DNA of 64,000 bases. Source: Toxorhynchites rutilus septentrionalis. Its lineage: Eukaryota > Arthropoda > Insecta > Diptera > Culicidae. The DNA lies in the NCBI RefSeq assembly GCF_029784135.1, contig NC_073746.1:229041882-229105881 (forward strand), read 5' to 3'. Shown here one piece after another: positions 34,541 through 45,202 of this stretch (its first letter is position 1; each line of letters starts with the position of its first letter). The notes below the pieces were generated by a model. The model ran no database searches. It saw only the letters and a list, made by a program, of their open reading frames with translations, and had not been told where the DNA came from. A program made the translations under genes and the position numbers.

Positions 34541-34600
34541 AGATAGTCCTACGTCACCCTTGCGGTTATACCACAGATATAACCCAATTCCAGTTTTTTT

Positions 34601-35055
34601 CATTATTTTATAACTATCAGTCTCAGTCAGTCAGCACTTTTCTACCAAAAAGCTCAACGTCGGCCCCTAGGGTTCTACTTATCGCGAATTAGTGCATTGC
34701 TTCCAGGATAAAATTATGTCATAGTGCAGCGCATCTCAAGCCGAGTGTGAAGAACACATTTTCCAGTGGTGAGAGCTATGTTCTTCGATTGAAAATAGAA
34801 GGTGAAAATTTGTTCTGCCGCGATCGCTATCGCATGCTAACCATGAATAAACAACTTACTCGACGTTGAATTGTGTGGTACCGCTGAAATTGAAGACACC
34901 ATAATAAAACACAACGAAATTATATGAATTTGATTTTCTAAATATAGCTGACATTTATTTTGAACTAATCGTAGAAACATTGACACTGAAATCCCAAAAC
35001 GTTGCAAATGAAACTGACGAGATGATGCGGTATTGCCTCAAATGCCCTTTGTTTT
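34601..35055. other. Spacer between composite E and element A
   Basis: AT-rich; no gene recognised. Confidence 0.35.
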
Positions 35056-35573
35056 GACGTAGGACTACGTCTAACCGGAAGATATAGGGGGTGAAATGGA
35101 AATCTAGGCACTGAACAAGTAGGAAAAAATGCAAGATTTGGAACGCTTATAACTCGAGCATTTCTCAATAGATCGCAAAGGTTTTTGCATCAATTGATAG
35201 GAAATATATCCACGCATCTATCATAACGAATAACATTTCATTTTTCTTGAGTTAAATAATTGAATAATTGTGAAATATCAAGCATTGTCAAAATGCACTA
35301 TGTGCCCATTTTTGATTGGTCCATTTTGTGCTTCTCAAATCGTTCCGACCAAAACGGGCAACCAGAGCAGCAGCGAAATACAATGAAGCACGATTGGAAA
35401 GGAAAAAGAAAAAAATGAACGAAACATTGGTCGCAGTCTCACACATGCGTAATTCTCGAGCCAGCCAGTCAGCTTAAAAATCCCTGCTCCGCTGCCGTAA
35501 CGATCATTCTCATTCAAACCGTACACCACATCGGTTCGCATCACAACAAATCAACAAACCAACCCAAGCAGCC

Positions 35574-35797
35574 ATGTCTGGACATGGTAAAGGAAGAAAA
35601 GTGAAGGGAAAGGCAAAATCCCGCTCGAACCGTGTTGATCTGGAGTTCCCCGCAAGGGTAGCTAGGCCGAGCGCGTTAGTACCAGTGCACCAGTCCACCT
35701 AGCCGGCGTTATATAGTTTCGGCCGCCGAAGTGATCGAGTTAGCTGGCAAAGCTGCTCGCGACGATAAGAAAACCCGCATTCGGAACAGAACACATT
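35574..35797 (+). pseudogene. Histone H2A pseudogene (A, first)
   Basis: ATG at 35574 opens MSGHGKGRKVKGKAKSRSNR, matching the H2A N-terminus. After LEFP about eight residues (VGRIHRLL) are missing, RKG follows, and a frameshifted stretch corresponds to AERVGAGAPVYLAA. From about 35725 the frame reads AAEVIELAGKAARDDKKTRI, the H2A alpha2 region. The C-terminal third does not match H2A. The gene fragment is broken by stops, and a histone stem-loop lies 220 bp further on. Confidence 0.88.
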
Positions 35798-36016
35798 CGG
35801 TTCGGTGGACATCAAGACAACAGGCAGTTGCAGCGAGTGGCGAGTGGCAAACGCAATCGCAAAACGGCATCAGGTAGCAGAAGAAAAAAGTTTGTTCTTT
35901 ATACAAACTGCTTTGGTGGCAAATCCAGAACAAGGCGGCATCGAGGGCGTTCGAAATGGTTTTTTTCAAAACCACGAGTACTAAGTTTTCTAAATTGGAA
36001 CCATTCCATAAAACAA

Positions 36017-36032
36017 GGCCCTTTTCAGGGCC
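36017..36032 (+). terminator. Histone 3' stem-loop (A)
   Basis: GGCCCTTTTCAGGGCC: perfect 6-bp stem, TTTC loop, followed by the purine-rich AAAAAAGAGTT typical of the histone downstream element. Confidence 0.9.
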
Positions 36033-36221
36033 ATTAAACCTTCCAAAAAAGAGTTTAGGAAATACAGTTCGATGCTTTCTAAAACAATATCCAAAATAAT
36101 AATAAAACACAAATTGATTTTTTCATAATTTGTTTGCCAGGATATGATGAGTATGTAAATTTGGCAGTTGTTCTGAGCTTATTGATTTTCACAAATTCTT
36201 AAATTGCTTCTAGATTGAAAG

Positions 36222-36473
36222 TACAGTAATTTACACTTATCTCGATATTTAGCTAATTGGAAGGACCTGTAATGCGTAATGTAATGTAATGTGTAATGTC
36301 CAACTAAATGGACATTTTTGTAAACATAGAGTTCGGGGTCCAAATTATGACCCCACATTGATAGTCGACATTGTACCACTGTCATCGCAAATGTTCAATT
36401 ACAGGTTAAAATTACCTCCAATCCGATACTGAGTGGTGGTAATGCGACGTGTCATTGAATGTAATTTACTGTA
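36222..36473. mobile_element. MITE inside element A (TACAGTAATTTACA ends)
   Basis: Perfect 14-bp inverted ends TACAGTAATTTACA / TGTAAATTACTGTA type (right end TGTAATTTACTGTA). Related copies lie in B (inverted), C and D. The TA termini suggest a Tc1/mariner MITE. Confidence 0.65.
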
Positions 36474-36629
36474 AAATATGTCACAAGCTGGAAGGCAACA
36501 AATTTTCCAACTGTGAAAGCTGTGGCGAGTGGCAAATGCAATCGCTAAACAGAAAAGTTTAGCCGAACTAGATGGGGATATCGAGTGATAACAAAACAAT
36601 AAACTCTTTAGATTGAAGATAATTTTGTG

Positions 36630-36645
36630 ATCCTGAAAAGGACCC
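36630..36645 (-). terminator. Histone 3' stem-loop, minus strand (A)
   Basis: Minus strand GGTCCTTTTCAGGATC (6-bp stem with one G-U, TTTC loop) followed by CTAAAGAGTTTATTG, like a histone downstream element. No histone reading frame is recognisable before it. Confidence 0.8.
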
Positions 36646-36881
36646 TTTTTAGCCTGCATGTGAATCCAACGGGCGAACAAATCGTAATGAATGTATTTTT
36701 TGCCATCGCTCCCTTTTAACGCTCATTCGTTCGTCTCGTTGGACTCGCCCCTCTGGCTGAGTCTGCCGATTTGTCTCTATCCTGTGAGTGTGTACCGCTT
36801 GAGTATAAAACACGCGGACCCCAAAAAAATATCTTATTTTCTTTCAAACCGTAAACCCGTGTGATTGTACGGCATCGGCAT

Positions 36882-37020
36882 CGTGGACGTAACAAAGGAG
36901 GACAAGTTAAGGGAAAGGCAAAGTCTCACTCGAACCGTGCAGGTCTCCAGTTCCCTGTTGGTCGCATTCACTGATTGCTCCGCAAGGGTAACTAGGCCGA
37001 ACGGATTGGTGCCGGAGTCA
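36882..37020 (+). pseudogene. Histone H2A N-terminal pseudogene (A, second)
   Basis: One frame reads [20 protein letters not shown] then FPVGRIH-stop-LLRKGN-stop-AERIGAG, i.e. H2A residues 5-47 with two stops. It then breaks into non-histone sequence (TSWMGRNF). A TATA box lies 80 bp upstream at 36803 with CTTTCAAACCGTAAACCCGTG as leader, like the copies in C and D. Confidence 0.88.
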
Positions 37021-37146
37021 CAAGCTGGATGGGAAGAAATTTTCCAACTGTGAAAGCTGTGGCGAGATGCAAACGCAATAGCTAAACAGGAAGGTTTAAC
37101 CGAACAAGATGGGAATATCGAGTGATAACAAAAACACAACACCAAA

Positions 37147-37162
37147 GGTTCTTTTCAGAACC
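37147..37162 (+). terminator. Histone 3' stem-loop (A, second plus-strand)
   Basis: GGTTCTTTTCAGAACC, perfect 6-bp stem and TTTC loop, followed by ATAAAGAGTAAAC. Confidence 0.88.
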
Positions 37163-38602
37163 ATCAACATATTCATAAAGAGTAAACAGTAAACTAATCC
37201 ATTTTTCAGGTAGATAGGTAGGTATTCACGTAGGAGAAGAAAATAAAACAATATATTTAAAATATATATTTAACAAAAGCTGTCCCCTTTGTATAGTCCT
37301 ACGTCACTCCGGTTATGTCCCCGACATTACCCACCCGTCTTTTTTTCTCATACAACGAACTGAGTGCTTTACTTTGTTTGCAAATGAGTACGAAGTAAAA
37401 TCAACCTGCAAACGAACTGTTGTTCAATCAGTTTGTGTGATAGCAAATCTTGTTCAATAATCGAAAAGGATTGAATGTTTTCAATAGATATTGTTTTTAA
37501 TAGTTCTGAGTGAAAAATTGGTTTGATATGATTTCGATTTCATAAATATCGTTTTACTCTACACTACTTTTATTCCACACAAATTAATTCCACACAATTT
37601 TTTAAAACATTTCAATGTTAAATTTTTGACGTAGGACTACGTCTAACCGGAAGATATAGGGGGTGAAATGAAAATCTAGGCACTGAACAAGTAGGAAAAA
37701 ATGCAAGATTTGGAACGCTTATAACTCGAGCATTTCTCAATAGATCGCAAAGGTTTTTGCATCAATTGATAGGAAATATATCTACGCATCTATCATAACG
37801 AATAACATTTCATTTTTCTTGAGATAAATAATTGATTAATTGTGAAATATCAAGCATTGTCCAAATGCACTATGTGCCCATTTTTGATTGGTCCATTTTG
37901 TGCTCCTCAAATCGTACCGACCAAAACGGGCAACCACAGCAGCAGCGAAATACAATGAAGCACGATTGGAAAGGAAAAAGAAAAAATATGAACGAAACAT
38001 TGGTCGCAGTCTCACACATGTGTAATTCTCGAGCCAGCCAGTCAGCTTAAAAATCCCCGCTTCGCTGCCGTAACGATCATTCTCATTCAAACCGTACACC
38101 ACATCAGTTCAGAGAAGTTCGTACATTTAACGCGACGTGCCGAAGTTCCGCTCAGTGTCGCATTGGAGGCTATTTTAACCTGTAATTGAACATTTGCGAT
38201 GACAGTGGTACAGTGTCGACTTTCAATGTGGGGTCATAATTTGTACCCCGAACTCTATGTTTACAAAAATGTCCAACTAAATATGTCGCATTACTGGTCC
38301 GTCAAATTAGCTAAATGTCGAGCTAAATGTAAATTACTGTACTTTCAATCTAGAAGCAATTTAAGAATTGATGAAAATTGAATAATCAGGAAAGTCCCCA
38401 ACCATCAATAAGCTCAGCACAACTGCCAAATTCTCATACTCATCATTTACTGTACAACATGTCACAAGCAGGATGGGAGAAATTTTCCAACTGTGAAAGC
38501 TGTGGCGAGTGGCAATCGCTAAACAGGAAGGTTTAGCCGAACAAGATGGGGATATCGAGTTATAACAAAACAATAAACTCTTTAGATTAAAGATAATTTT
38601 GT

Positions 38603-38618
38603 GATCCTGAAAAGGACC
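38603..38618 (-). terminator. Histone 3' stem-loop, minus strand (B)
   Basis: Same GGTCCTTTTCAGGATC as in A, with CTAAAGAGTTTATTG downstream. Confidence 0.8.
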
Positions 38619-38782
38619 CCTTTTAGCCGGCATGTGAATCCAACGAGCGAACAAATCGTAATGAATGTATTTTTTTTTGTCATCGCTGCCTTTTAACGCT
38701 CATTCGTTCGTCTCGTTGGGCTCGGCCCTTTGGCTGAGTCTGCCGATTTGTCTCTATCCTGTGAGCGTGTACCGCTAAAGTA

Positions 38783-39065
38783 CAAGGAAGGAAGGAAGGT
38801 CTTGTATTATAGAGACTTTAAACTTTTGCAGTTCATTCGTCTCTAGCCTTGAGAAAGGCCCTTTGAAAACTCTACTCACCGACTGGACAACATCGTTGCT
38901 GGACGGCGAGGGATCGAGTGCCTTTCTCAAGGCAAGAGGGCGGAGGTGGTAGCGCTGGAGTAGAGTAATAGAGTAGAGTAGAGTTTTCAAAGGGCCTTTC
39001 TCAAGGCTAGAGACGAATGAACGGCAAAAGTTTAAAGTCTCTATTATACAAGACCTTCCTTCCTT
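38783..39065. repeat. Inverted repeat of retro-tail units in element B
   Basis: Left arm (38783-38872) carries GGAAGG repeats, AGAGACTTTAAAC..GTCTCT and AGCCTTGAGAAAGGCCC. The right arm (38980-39065) is its inverse. The centre is the ACATCGTTGCTGGACGGCGAG block seen at 13690. Confidence 0.65.
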
Positions 39066-39120
39066 CAAACCATAAATCAGTGTGGTTGTATGGCATCGTT
39101 TCACATCACATCGCAACAAT

Positions 39121-39240
39121 GGATTGGTGCCGGAGCACCAGTAAACCTAATAGTGGTTATAAAATTTCGGCCGCCGGAGTGCTCGAGTTGGCTTGCAAAG
39201 CTGCTCACGACAATAAGAAAACCCGCCTACAGAACAGAGC
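39121..39240 (+). pseudogene. Histone H2A pseudogene (B)
   Basis: IGAGAPVNL continues in one frame and AAGVLELACKAAHDNKKTRL in another, i.e. H2A residues about 43-80 with one frameshift. A histone stem-loop follows at 39372. Confidence 0.85.
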
Positions 39241-39371
39241 ACATTTGATTCGGTGGCAACAACTAGTTTCAGCGAGTGGCAAACGCAATCGCAAAACGGC
39301 AGCAGCTAAAAAAAGGAAAAAGTTTGTTTATACAGACTGCTTTGGTGGAAAAACCAGCCACCGTAAAGCAC

Positions 39372-39387
39372 GGCGCTTTTCAGGGCC
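39372..39387 (+). terminator. Histone 3' stem-loop (B)
   Basis: GGCGCTTTTCAGGGCC; one stem mismatch, loop intact, CAAAGAAGAGTTA downstream. Confidence 0.8.
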
Positions 39388-40188
39388 ATTAAACCTTTCA
39401 AAGAAGAGTTATTAAAAGTTATTTACAATACCATTGCATTCTAAAGTGACATAATATGATATATAATATGATCTGATTTATTTTGTTTATGCTTGTTTTT
39501 GTACTTATTGGTGGTTGGGGTCTTTTAAGTAGATCATTAAGTTTTCACAAACCCATGCATTGTTCCCGAATTGAAAGTGGCTTCAAATTACAACACATTG
39601 GATGCAGGATGGCATCAACGAATTTTCTCGGTAGCAAGAACTGCCTTCTTTGGTTGATAACTGATGTTGAAAATTGACTGAGGTTACATCTGCATTGTAT
39701 AGAAACATAACTAAGGAGCAACATGATGAGCTATGTATTTCCTGCTGCTCTGTTCTTATTTTAAAGAACTTCAATCCGAAGGTCATCCGTCCCTGTATTC
39801 ACTGTTGGTTTTTCAGAACGCTTATAGCTCATCTATTTCTCGACAGATCGTAGAGTTCGTCTCCAAAACCTCAGTTCTTTTTCATTCTTATTTACTTTGT
39901 TTGCGGAGTCTACAAATCTTACAATTCATTCGTTTCCGAAACAAAAAGTTTAAGGTACGGTAATGTGCTCAATAGTGAAATATATGATAGTGAATAAGCT
40001 GAGGACCACTATGCATTTCCTATCATAGCCATCATTTTGATTGTACGATATGTACATACGCCAAAAGATGCCCGGCGTTGAACATTTAATAAGTACAAAG
40101 CCTTCAGAAAAATATCAAGAAGCAATTATAAGATAGTGAGAAAAAATTGAGAATGTTTGTAAAAAAAACGCATAAACACAACATCAAA

Positions 40189-40204
40189 GGTTCTTTTCAG
40201 AACC
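40189..40204 (+). terminator. Histone 3' stem-loop (B, second)
   Basis: GGTTCTTTTCAGAACC, perfect stem; ATAAAGAGTAAAC downstream. Confidence 0.85.
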
Positions 40205-40281
40205 TTCAACATGTTCATAAAGAGTAAACAGTAAACTAATCCATTTATCAGTTAGTCACGTAGGAGAAGAAAATAAAACTG

Positions 40282-41075
40282 AACCCTACTGATTACTGCG
40301 ATACGGAAATTTTCTTCAATGGATTATTATGATTTTGATTTGATTGGACTCTAGATAAAATTTAAATATTAAAAAAATGAAGTGAAAAAAACTTTCAATC
40401 GCTTTTCTCACTAAAAAGACAATTCGCGCAGTTTTACGCAGCGTTGAACAATGTTCCATTGAAAGCAAAAAATTACCAAAAAATCATCAATATGCCAATC
40501 TTGAAAAGTCATAATAATCAGATTTGATGATATTGCGCTCAAATGTGGGGTTAAAGCACTTGAATATTATAGCAAGATAGGAAAAACATTACGAAACAGC
40601 TGACACCAATTTCATTTTTTTCCTGATGGCCAGCGATCCCCACTGTGCACTGGGCCGGAACCACGCCCGGGCCGATTTGTTACGGTACAAAAATTCAGAG
40701 CAACATTGTTATCATAAAATAAATATCTTTATTACCTTAAATGAGAGAGCCCTCATACAAAACCACTGAATGAGTCCAAGAAAGCCTTCAAAAAGGAAGG
40801 TGAGTATGTTCAGACCTAATACCAATTTTGGTCAATAAAAGAGAAATGTTGGCAAGTCGTCATTAATGCACATGCGGCAATTGAGCTGGTCATCGACATC
40901 AACTACCAAAAAACGCTCAAAACAACTACGAAGAAAATTGTTTAAAGGAAGCGTCGAATGAAAGTTGTCAAAGATGCAGATCGCATTCATCCAATGCGAT
41001 CTTAAATTAGTATCTAGCCATGATTATGTTTCTATTTTTCTTAGACTGAAATGACGAATAACGAATAACCGAAAG
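40282..41075. other. No recognised feature
   Basis: AT-rich spacer between element B and a mariner fossil. Confidence 0.35.
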
Positions 41076-41077
41076 TA

Positions 41078-41430
41078 TTGGGTTGGGGAAAATGTTCCAT
41101 TATTTTTGGATGAAATTCAAAATCTTTTTCAATATGCTTTGGATTGTCCGATTTGGTTCAAATATGCACCGTTTTGTTGTAAAGTTTGTTGCCATTCTAA
41201 AGGAGTTTCATCATGCTTCTCTCATAGAAGTCTTGGTCCTTATTGGAGAACAACTCTAGCAATAGATTTCCTCCTCTTGAGATCTTCTCTTGATCCCAAT
41301 TTCTTATCACTCGGAAGTTTTACAATGCGAGAAAAAGGTGGTAATCGCTTGGTACCATGCGTTATCCTGATGGAACACAACACCTCTTCCGTTGGCCAAT
41401 TCGGTTCAATTTGTTCACTGTAGAGATCTG
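41078..41430 (-). pseudogene. mariner transposase C-terminal fossil with TIR-like end
   Basis: Minus strand reads NGRGVVFHQDNAW (the second catalytic Asp box HQDNA of mariner) near 41395 and QDFYERSMMKLL near 41215, in shifted frames. The left edge TATTGGGTTGGGGAAAATG (41077) looks like a mariner terminal repeat. There are many stops; only the C-terminal half is present. Confidence 0.65.
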
Positions 41431-41689
41431 ATTTGAGTGTATTGCATTAAAAAAAATATTCAAAATTTAAAAAAAATAGAATAAAAAAGAATGCACGCAT
41501 TGTACTGTTACAGTATCGGCACCATTAACACCATTCACAATTTCAGCTTGCAGCCTGGCTTGCGTTTTCGCCTTTATATAAAAAAAAGTGTAGAATGTAC
41601 CGAATTTTCTTTTTGTTGACTTCCATTGTCAACACCCTGCAACTCACAACTGAATGGACAAAAACAGAAAACAACAAACGATTTTTTTG

Positions 41690-41955
41690 ACGATTTTATA
41701 TGGAGGGTAAAATGAAAACCTAAACACAGAACATACAGGAAAAAATGAAAGATTCCGAATACTTATAACTCGGACATTTCTTACTGGATCGGAAAGATGT
41801 TTGCATCAATTGATAGGGAATATGGCTACGCTTCTATCGCTATTAATAAAATGTTATTTTTCATTAGATAAACAATTGAATAACTGTAAAATGTTGAGCG
41901 TTATCTAAAGGCCCTAACTACCTCGTTTTGATTGGCCCGATTCACGGTTTCCCTA
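41690..41955 (+). mobile_element. Diverged 5' module of the GACGTAG family
   Basis: TTTTTTTGACG at 41688 is a decayed left end. It is followed by the block ACTTATAACTCGGACATTTC, TTTGCATCAATTGATAGG and TTTTGATTGGCCCG that parallels 35100-35330 in element A. Instead of histone cargo, a 95-bp tandem array follows. A second diverged module lies at 44730-44920. Confidence 0.6.
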
Positions 41956-42825
41956 ACACAGCCAACAAAACCAAGCAGCGTTAGAGAAATCGGCATTGCA
42001 AATACTTCAAAGTCGGGGGTATTTTTGTTCCGATTGAAATTTGTTTCCCCAACACAGACTTCAAATCCAAGGAGAGTGAGGAAATTGGCATTGCGAATAC
42101 ATGTAAGTCGTTAGCATTTTTGTTCCGACTGAAATGTGTTTCCCTAACACAGACTTCAAATCCAAGGAGAGTGAGGAAATTGGCATTGCGAATACATGTA
42201 AGACGGGAGCATTTTTGTTCCGACTGAAATGTGTTTCCCTAACACAGACTTCAAATCCATGAAGCGTGGGGAAATTGACATTACGAAGACATGTATGTCG
42301 GGGCCATTTTTGTTCCTACTATATTGTGTTGCCCCAACACAGACTTCAGAACCAAGGTGTCTGGGGAAATTGGAATTGGAAATTCTGCAGATCGGGGTTT
42401 TTTTTCGACTGAAATGTGTTTCCCTAACACAGACTCTAAACACAAGGAGCGTGGGGAAATTGGCATTGCGAATACATTACGGGGGTATTTTTGTTGCGAC
42501 TGAAATGTGTTTCCCTAACACAGACTTCAAATCCAAGGAGAGTGAGGAAATTGGCATTGCGAATACATGTAAGACGGGAGCATTTTTGTTCCGACTGAAA
42601 TGTGTTTCCCTAACACAGACTTCAAATCCATGCAGCATGGGGAAATTGGCATTGCGAATACATGTAAGTCGGGAGCATTTTTGTTCCGATTGAAATGTGT
42701 TTGCCTAATACAGACTTCTAAACCGAGGTGTCTGGGAAAATCGGCATTGCAAATACATGCAAATCGGGGGCATTTTTGTTCCGACTGAAATGTGTTTGCC
42801 TAACACAGACTTCTAAACCAAGACG
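41930..42825 (+). repeat. Tandem array, 95-bp period, about nine units
   Basis: The core CTAACACAGACTTCAAATCC recurs with starts near 41960, 42056, 42151, 42246, 42341, 42431, 42522, 42617, 42712 and 42807 (mostly 95 bp apart, two units 90-91). Units differ by 5-20 percent. 95 is not a multiple of 3, so the frames passing through it alternate between units and are not genes. Two further units lie at 44930-45050. Confidence 0.85.
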
Positions 42826-42839
42826 TCATCATAACAAAC

Positions 42840-43500
42840 GTAAAAGGACTGTCATTAAATTTACGAACAACATAATCTATCATAATGCGTGAATTGTCCT
42901 TATATGTCATTATACAATCTTTTTACTCACAAAGCAAATATATTAAATTCTATTGAATTCGGAAATTGTTTCATTTGTGGAAGCATCCATACTTCTAACG
43001 CTAAAGATCACGAGTTAAATTCTTACTCCCGACATTCTTCCAAAAATGGAAGTAAAAGTGACGAACCAGCTAAATGTGTTGAAAGTCACTGTAATAGAGA
43101 AAAATATTGTTTCATTCAATCAAAAATTCAATCAATGCAAATTAAAAAATGATTACTAAGCTATGTGCAAGCTTGGATAGAACCCGAGCGTCAAACGCAT
43201 TAGTTGCTGTCGGGCAACCGGCGATGAACGGCGCTTTTCTGTACGATTTTGGACAAAATCACTGAATTTATTAAGGCGCAGGGAAGAGGGTTCTAAGTGG
43301 AAACACAGCAGTGGAAAATTTTGTGTGCGGCGAAAATTGTGTAAGAACATGTTGGATCCTTATGTTAATAAGTGTGCTAGGAGAAGCCCACTCCAGCTCG
43401 TTCTTCAACGAAACTTGGCATGCTTTTCTCGATGTTGTTGGTGAATGGATAAGATATTAATCATCAAAAATTTAGATGGTGTACCATGAAAATTCTTTGA
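42840..43500. other. No recognised gene; contains duplicated exon-like segment
   Basis: An 87-codon open frame at 42889-43152 has no recognised motif. 43320-43455 is a broken relative of 16840-16985. Confidence 0.3.
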
Positions 43501-43507
43501 AACTCTT

Positions 43508-45202
43508 CGAATTTCTATACCGGGGTGTAAAATCAAAGTTTCGAAAACGAAAGCGTTACGCCGGAGACCGAGATTTTGAGCGTTAATAGCTCCTAAACAA
43601 CTGAACGAAATGGTATGATCAACACTTAATTCGAAAGATAAAATGTCGACGCGTTCTATACTTGTTACTTTCTGATCCAAAAACTTGTTTTAATAGTCTT
43701 AAAATTGTTTTCAAAACAGGCTCTTGAAATCACCAATCGGTATATAAGCGAGCGCCGCTCGGAAATCCACTCAGTTCTAATTGAACAGCGATTGGAGCAT
43801 GTTGTCGCTGTTGTGGTGAAGCTCTTCGTTTATCATGAAAGCGCGAATGAACGGTGTCACCAAGAGCCTGATTGTGCACGTTAGGCCAGAAGGGAATCCA
43901 TCAGGAGGAGAGTGATGCCACAAACGGCTCCCGGGGAAGATCTCGAAGCAGCCGCTACACACACACACACACATACATGCACGGAATTCTTTCCGTTTGG
44001 ATGCCATTCAGCATCGAGAAAGATCCGGAAAATAATCTGCCAGTTCCTCCGGGAATTTAAAAATACATTCATGTGAAAGAGTTTATTCGAATGTTTGCTA
44101 TCCATGTAACACTGTGACCAAATATGTTTCAATAAAGTGCTATTAACAGATGGTTTTCGAGTTAGCATTAACCACTGGTGGGCTTCCAGTATCGAGGAAA
44201 ATGTGGAAATTTCTAATCGTTACTGAAAATAATCTGCCAGTTCCTCTGGGGATTTAAAATTGCATTAATGTGAAAGAGTTTATTTTAATGTTTTCTATCC
44301 ATGTAACACTGTGACCAAATACATTTGGTTTTGTGATTTTTCAATCAATCGCAATTAACAGAATAGCTTCTGAAGATTATTCTTCCCCATCAGTAGGACA
44401 TTTCCGTATCCAATATTGTATGCGCCCGCAATCGATTCTTTTCTTTCTTTGTTTTGACGTAGAACTACGTCTTTCAGGAAGGGTGCCAAATCAGGAAACA
44501 GGTCACGTTTTTATGAAATAAAGTTAGCGTTAATAACTATTTTCACTGTGAACGAATTCTCATGATTTGCATACCAATCGAATCGGGAATTCTCTAAGAT
44601 TTGTTTGTCATGCTATACATTACAATTCGCAAACCTCTAAACGGTTTAAATTCATGAAAACTGGAAGAATTTCCCTTTCCCCATACATTTGTTCTGCCGA
44701 TTTGTGTGCTAACCCTACCCGTATTTGGAATGCTTATAACTCGAAAATTTCTTAACAGATCGGAAAGATGTTTGTATCAATTGATAGGAAATATTTCTAC
44801 GCGTCTATCAGAATTAATAATATGTTATTTTTCATGAGATGAACAATTGAATAACTGTAAAATGTCAAGCGTTATCTAAACGCCCTAACTGCCAGGGTTT
44901 GATTGGCCCGATTTACGGTTTCCCCAACACAGACTTCAAAATCGATGTATCTGTGGAAATCCGCTTTGCAAATATACATGGAAGTCGGGGGTATTTTTGT
45001 TCCCATCAAGCTGTGTTTCCCTAACACGGACTTCAAAATCAATGTGCCTGGGGGGTCCTGAGAATTCTGGGAAAATCGTCATTTCAGATACTAGAGGTGA
45101 ATGAACTTTCGCGGTTCGATTACTACGTAAACCGACGTTCATCAAATTTATTTGTAACGAAGAACATAATCTATTACAAAAATTTCGATGCATTCTAAAA
45201 TA
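43508..45202 (+). mobile_element. Composite F, left part (E-like promoter module plus second family 5' module)
   Basis: From 43508 it follows composite E (TTTCTATAC, TTTCGAAAACGAAAGCGTTACG, TATA/Inr at 43741-43775, tandem hairpin repeats at 44055 and 44250) but lacks the terminal palindrome and the H3 part. At 44456 another GACGTAGAACTACGTC end begins, followed by AAGGGTGC-type sequence, the diverged 5' module and two 95-bp units. Retrotransposon copy 2 starts at 45203. The corresponding right end is at 58529-58584. Confidence 0.55.

Larger units (their letters stand above)
25558..34600 (+). mobile_element. Composite E: GACGTAG-family element carrying H3 and an I-like retrotransposon
   Basis: The left end is GACGTAGGACTACGTC (25558-25573) after a T4 tract. 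The right end is TAGTCCTACGTCA (34543-34555), then the hairpin GGTTATA..TATAACC and T7 (34594-34600). A second inverted block (CTTCGAAAACGARAGCGTTACG type) occurs at 25608 and, inverted, near 34448-34472, tying the two ends together. Inside are a conserved TATA/initiator promoter, a large palindrome, an H3 pseudogene with stem-loop, tandem hairpin repeats and retrotransposon copy 1. The equivalent flanks recur around 43508-58584. Classing both ends as one element is an inference from these matching ends. Confidence 0.6.
35056..37346 (+). mobile_element. Element A: histone-carrying GACGTAG-family element
   Basis: The left end GACGTAGGACTACGTC (35056-35071) after TTTT is followed by TAACCGGAAGATATAGGGGG. 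The right end is TAGTCCTACGTCA (37294-37306), hairpin GGTTATGTC..GACATTACC, then T7 (37340-37346). Contents in order: a 5' module with an inverted CCAAT box (TTGATTGGTCC, 35314), first H2A fragment with plus-strand stem-loop, a TACAG-ended MITE (36222-36473), a minus-strand stem-loop, a TATA box (TATAAAACACGCGG, 36803), a second H2A fragment, and a third stem-loop. No transposase or Rep/helicase is encoded, so it is non-autonomous. Confidence 0.8.
37628..40281 (+). mobile_element. Element B: histone-carrying GACGTAG-family element, 3'-truncated
   Basis: The left end GACGTAGGACTACGTC (37628-37643) after T5 is nearly identical to A over the first 450 bp. The first H2A fragment is missing, and the segment from about 38106 to 38450 is inverted relative to A, C and D. 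An extra inverted repeat (38783-39065) is inserted before the second H2A fragment. Sequence matching A, C and D ends near 40281 (CACGTAGGAGAAGAAAATAA) without the TAGTCCTACGTCA end. Confidence 0.75.

Noticed and set aside
35056..37346. Ordinary cut-and-paste DNA transposon with terminal inverted repeats
   Set aside because: The inverted match is only 12-13 nt, is not at the outermost 3' end, and no target duplication is evident; kept only as the alternative to a HINE-like element.
41930..42825. A CRISPR-like array or a repeat protein gene
   Set aside because: The 95-bp units are contiguous diverged tandem repeats without unique spacers, in a eukaryotic context; the period is not a multiple of three, so the long frames switch between units.
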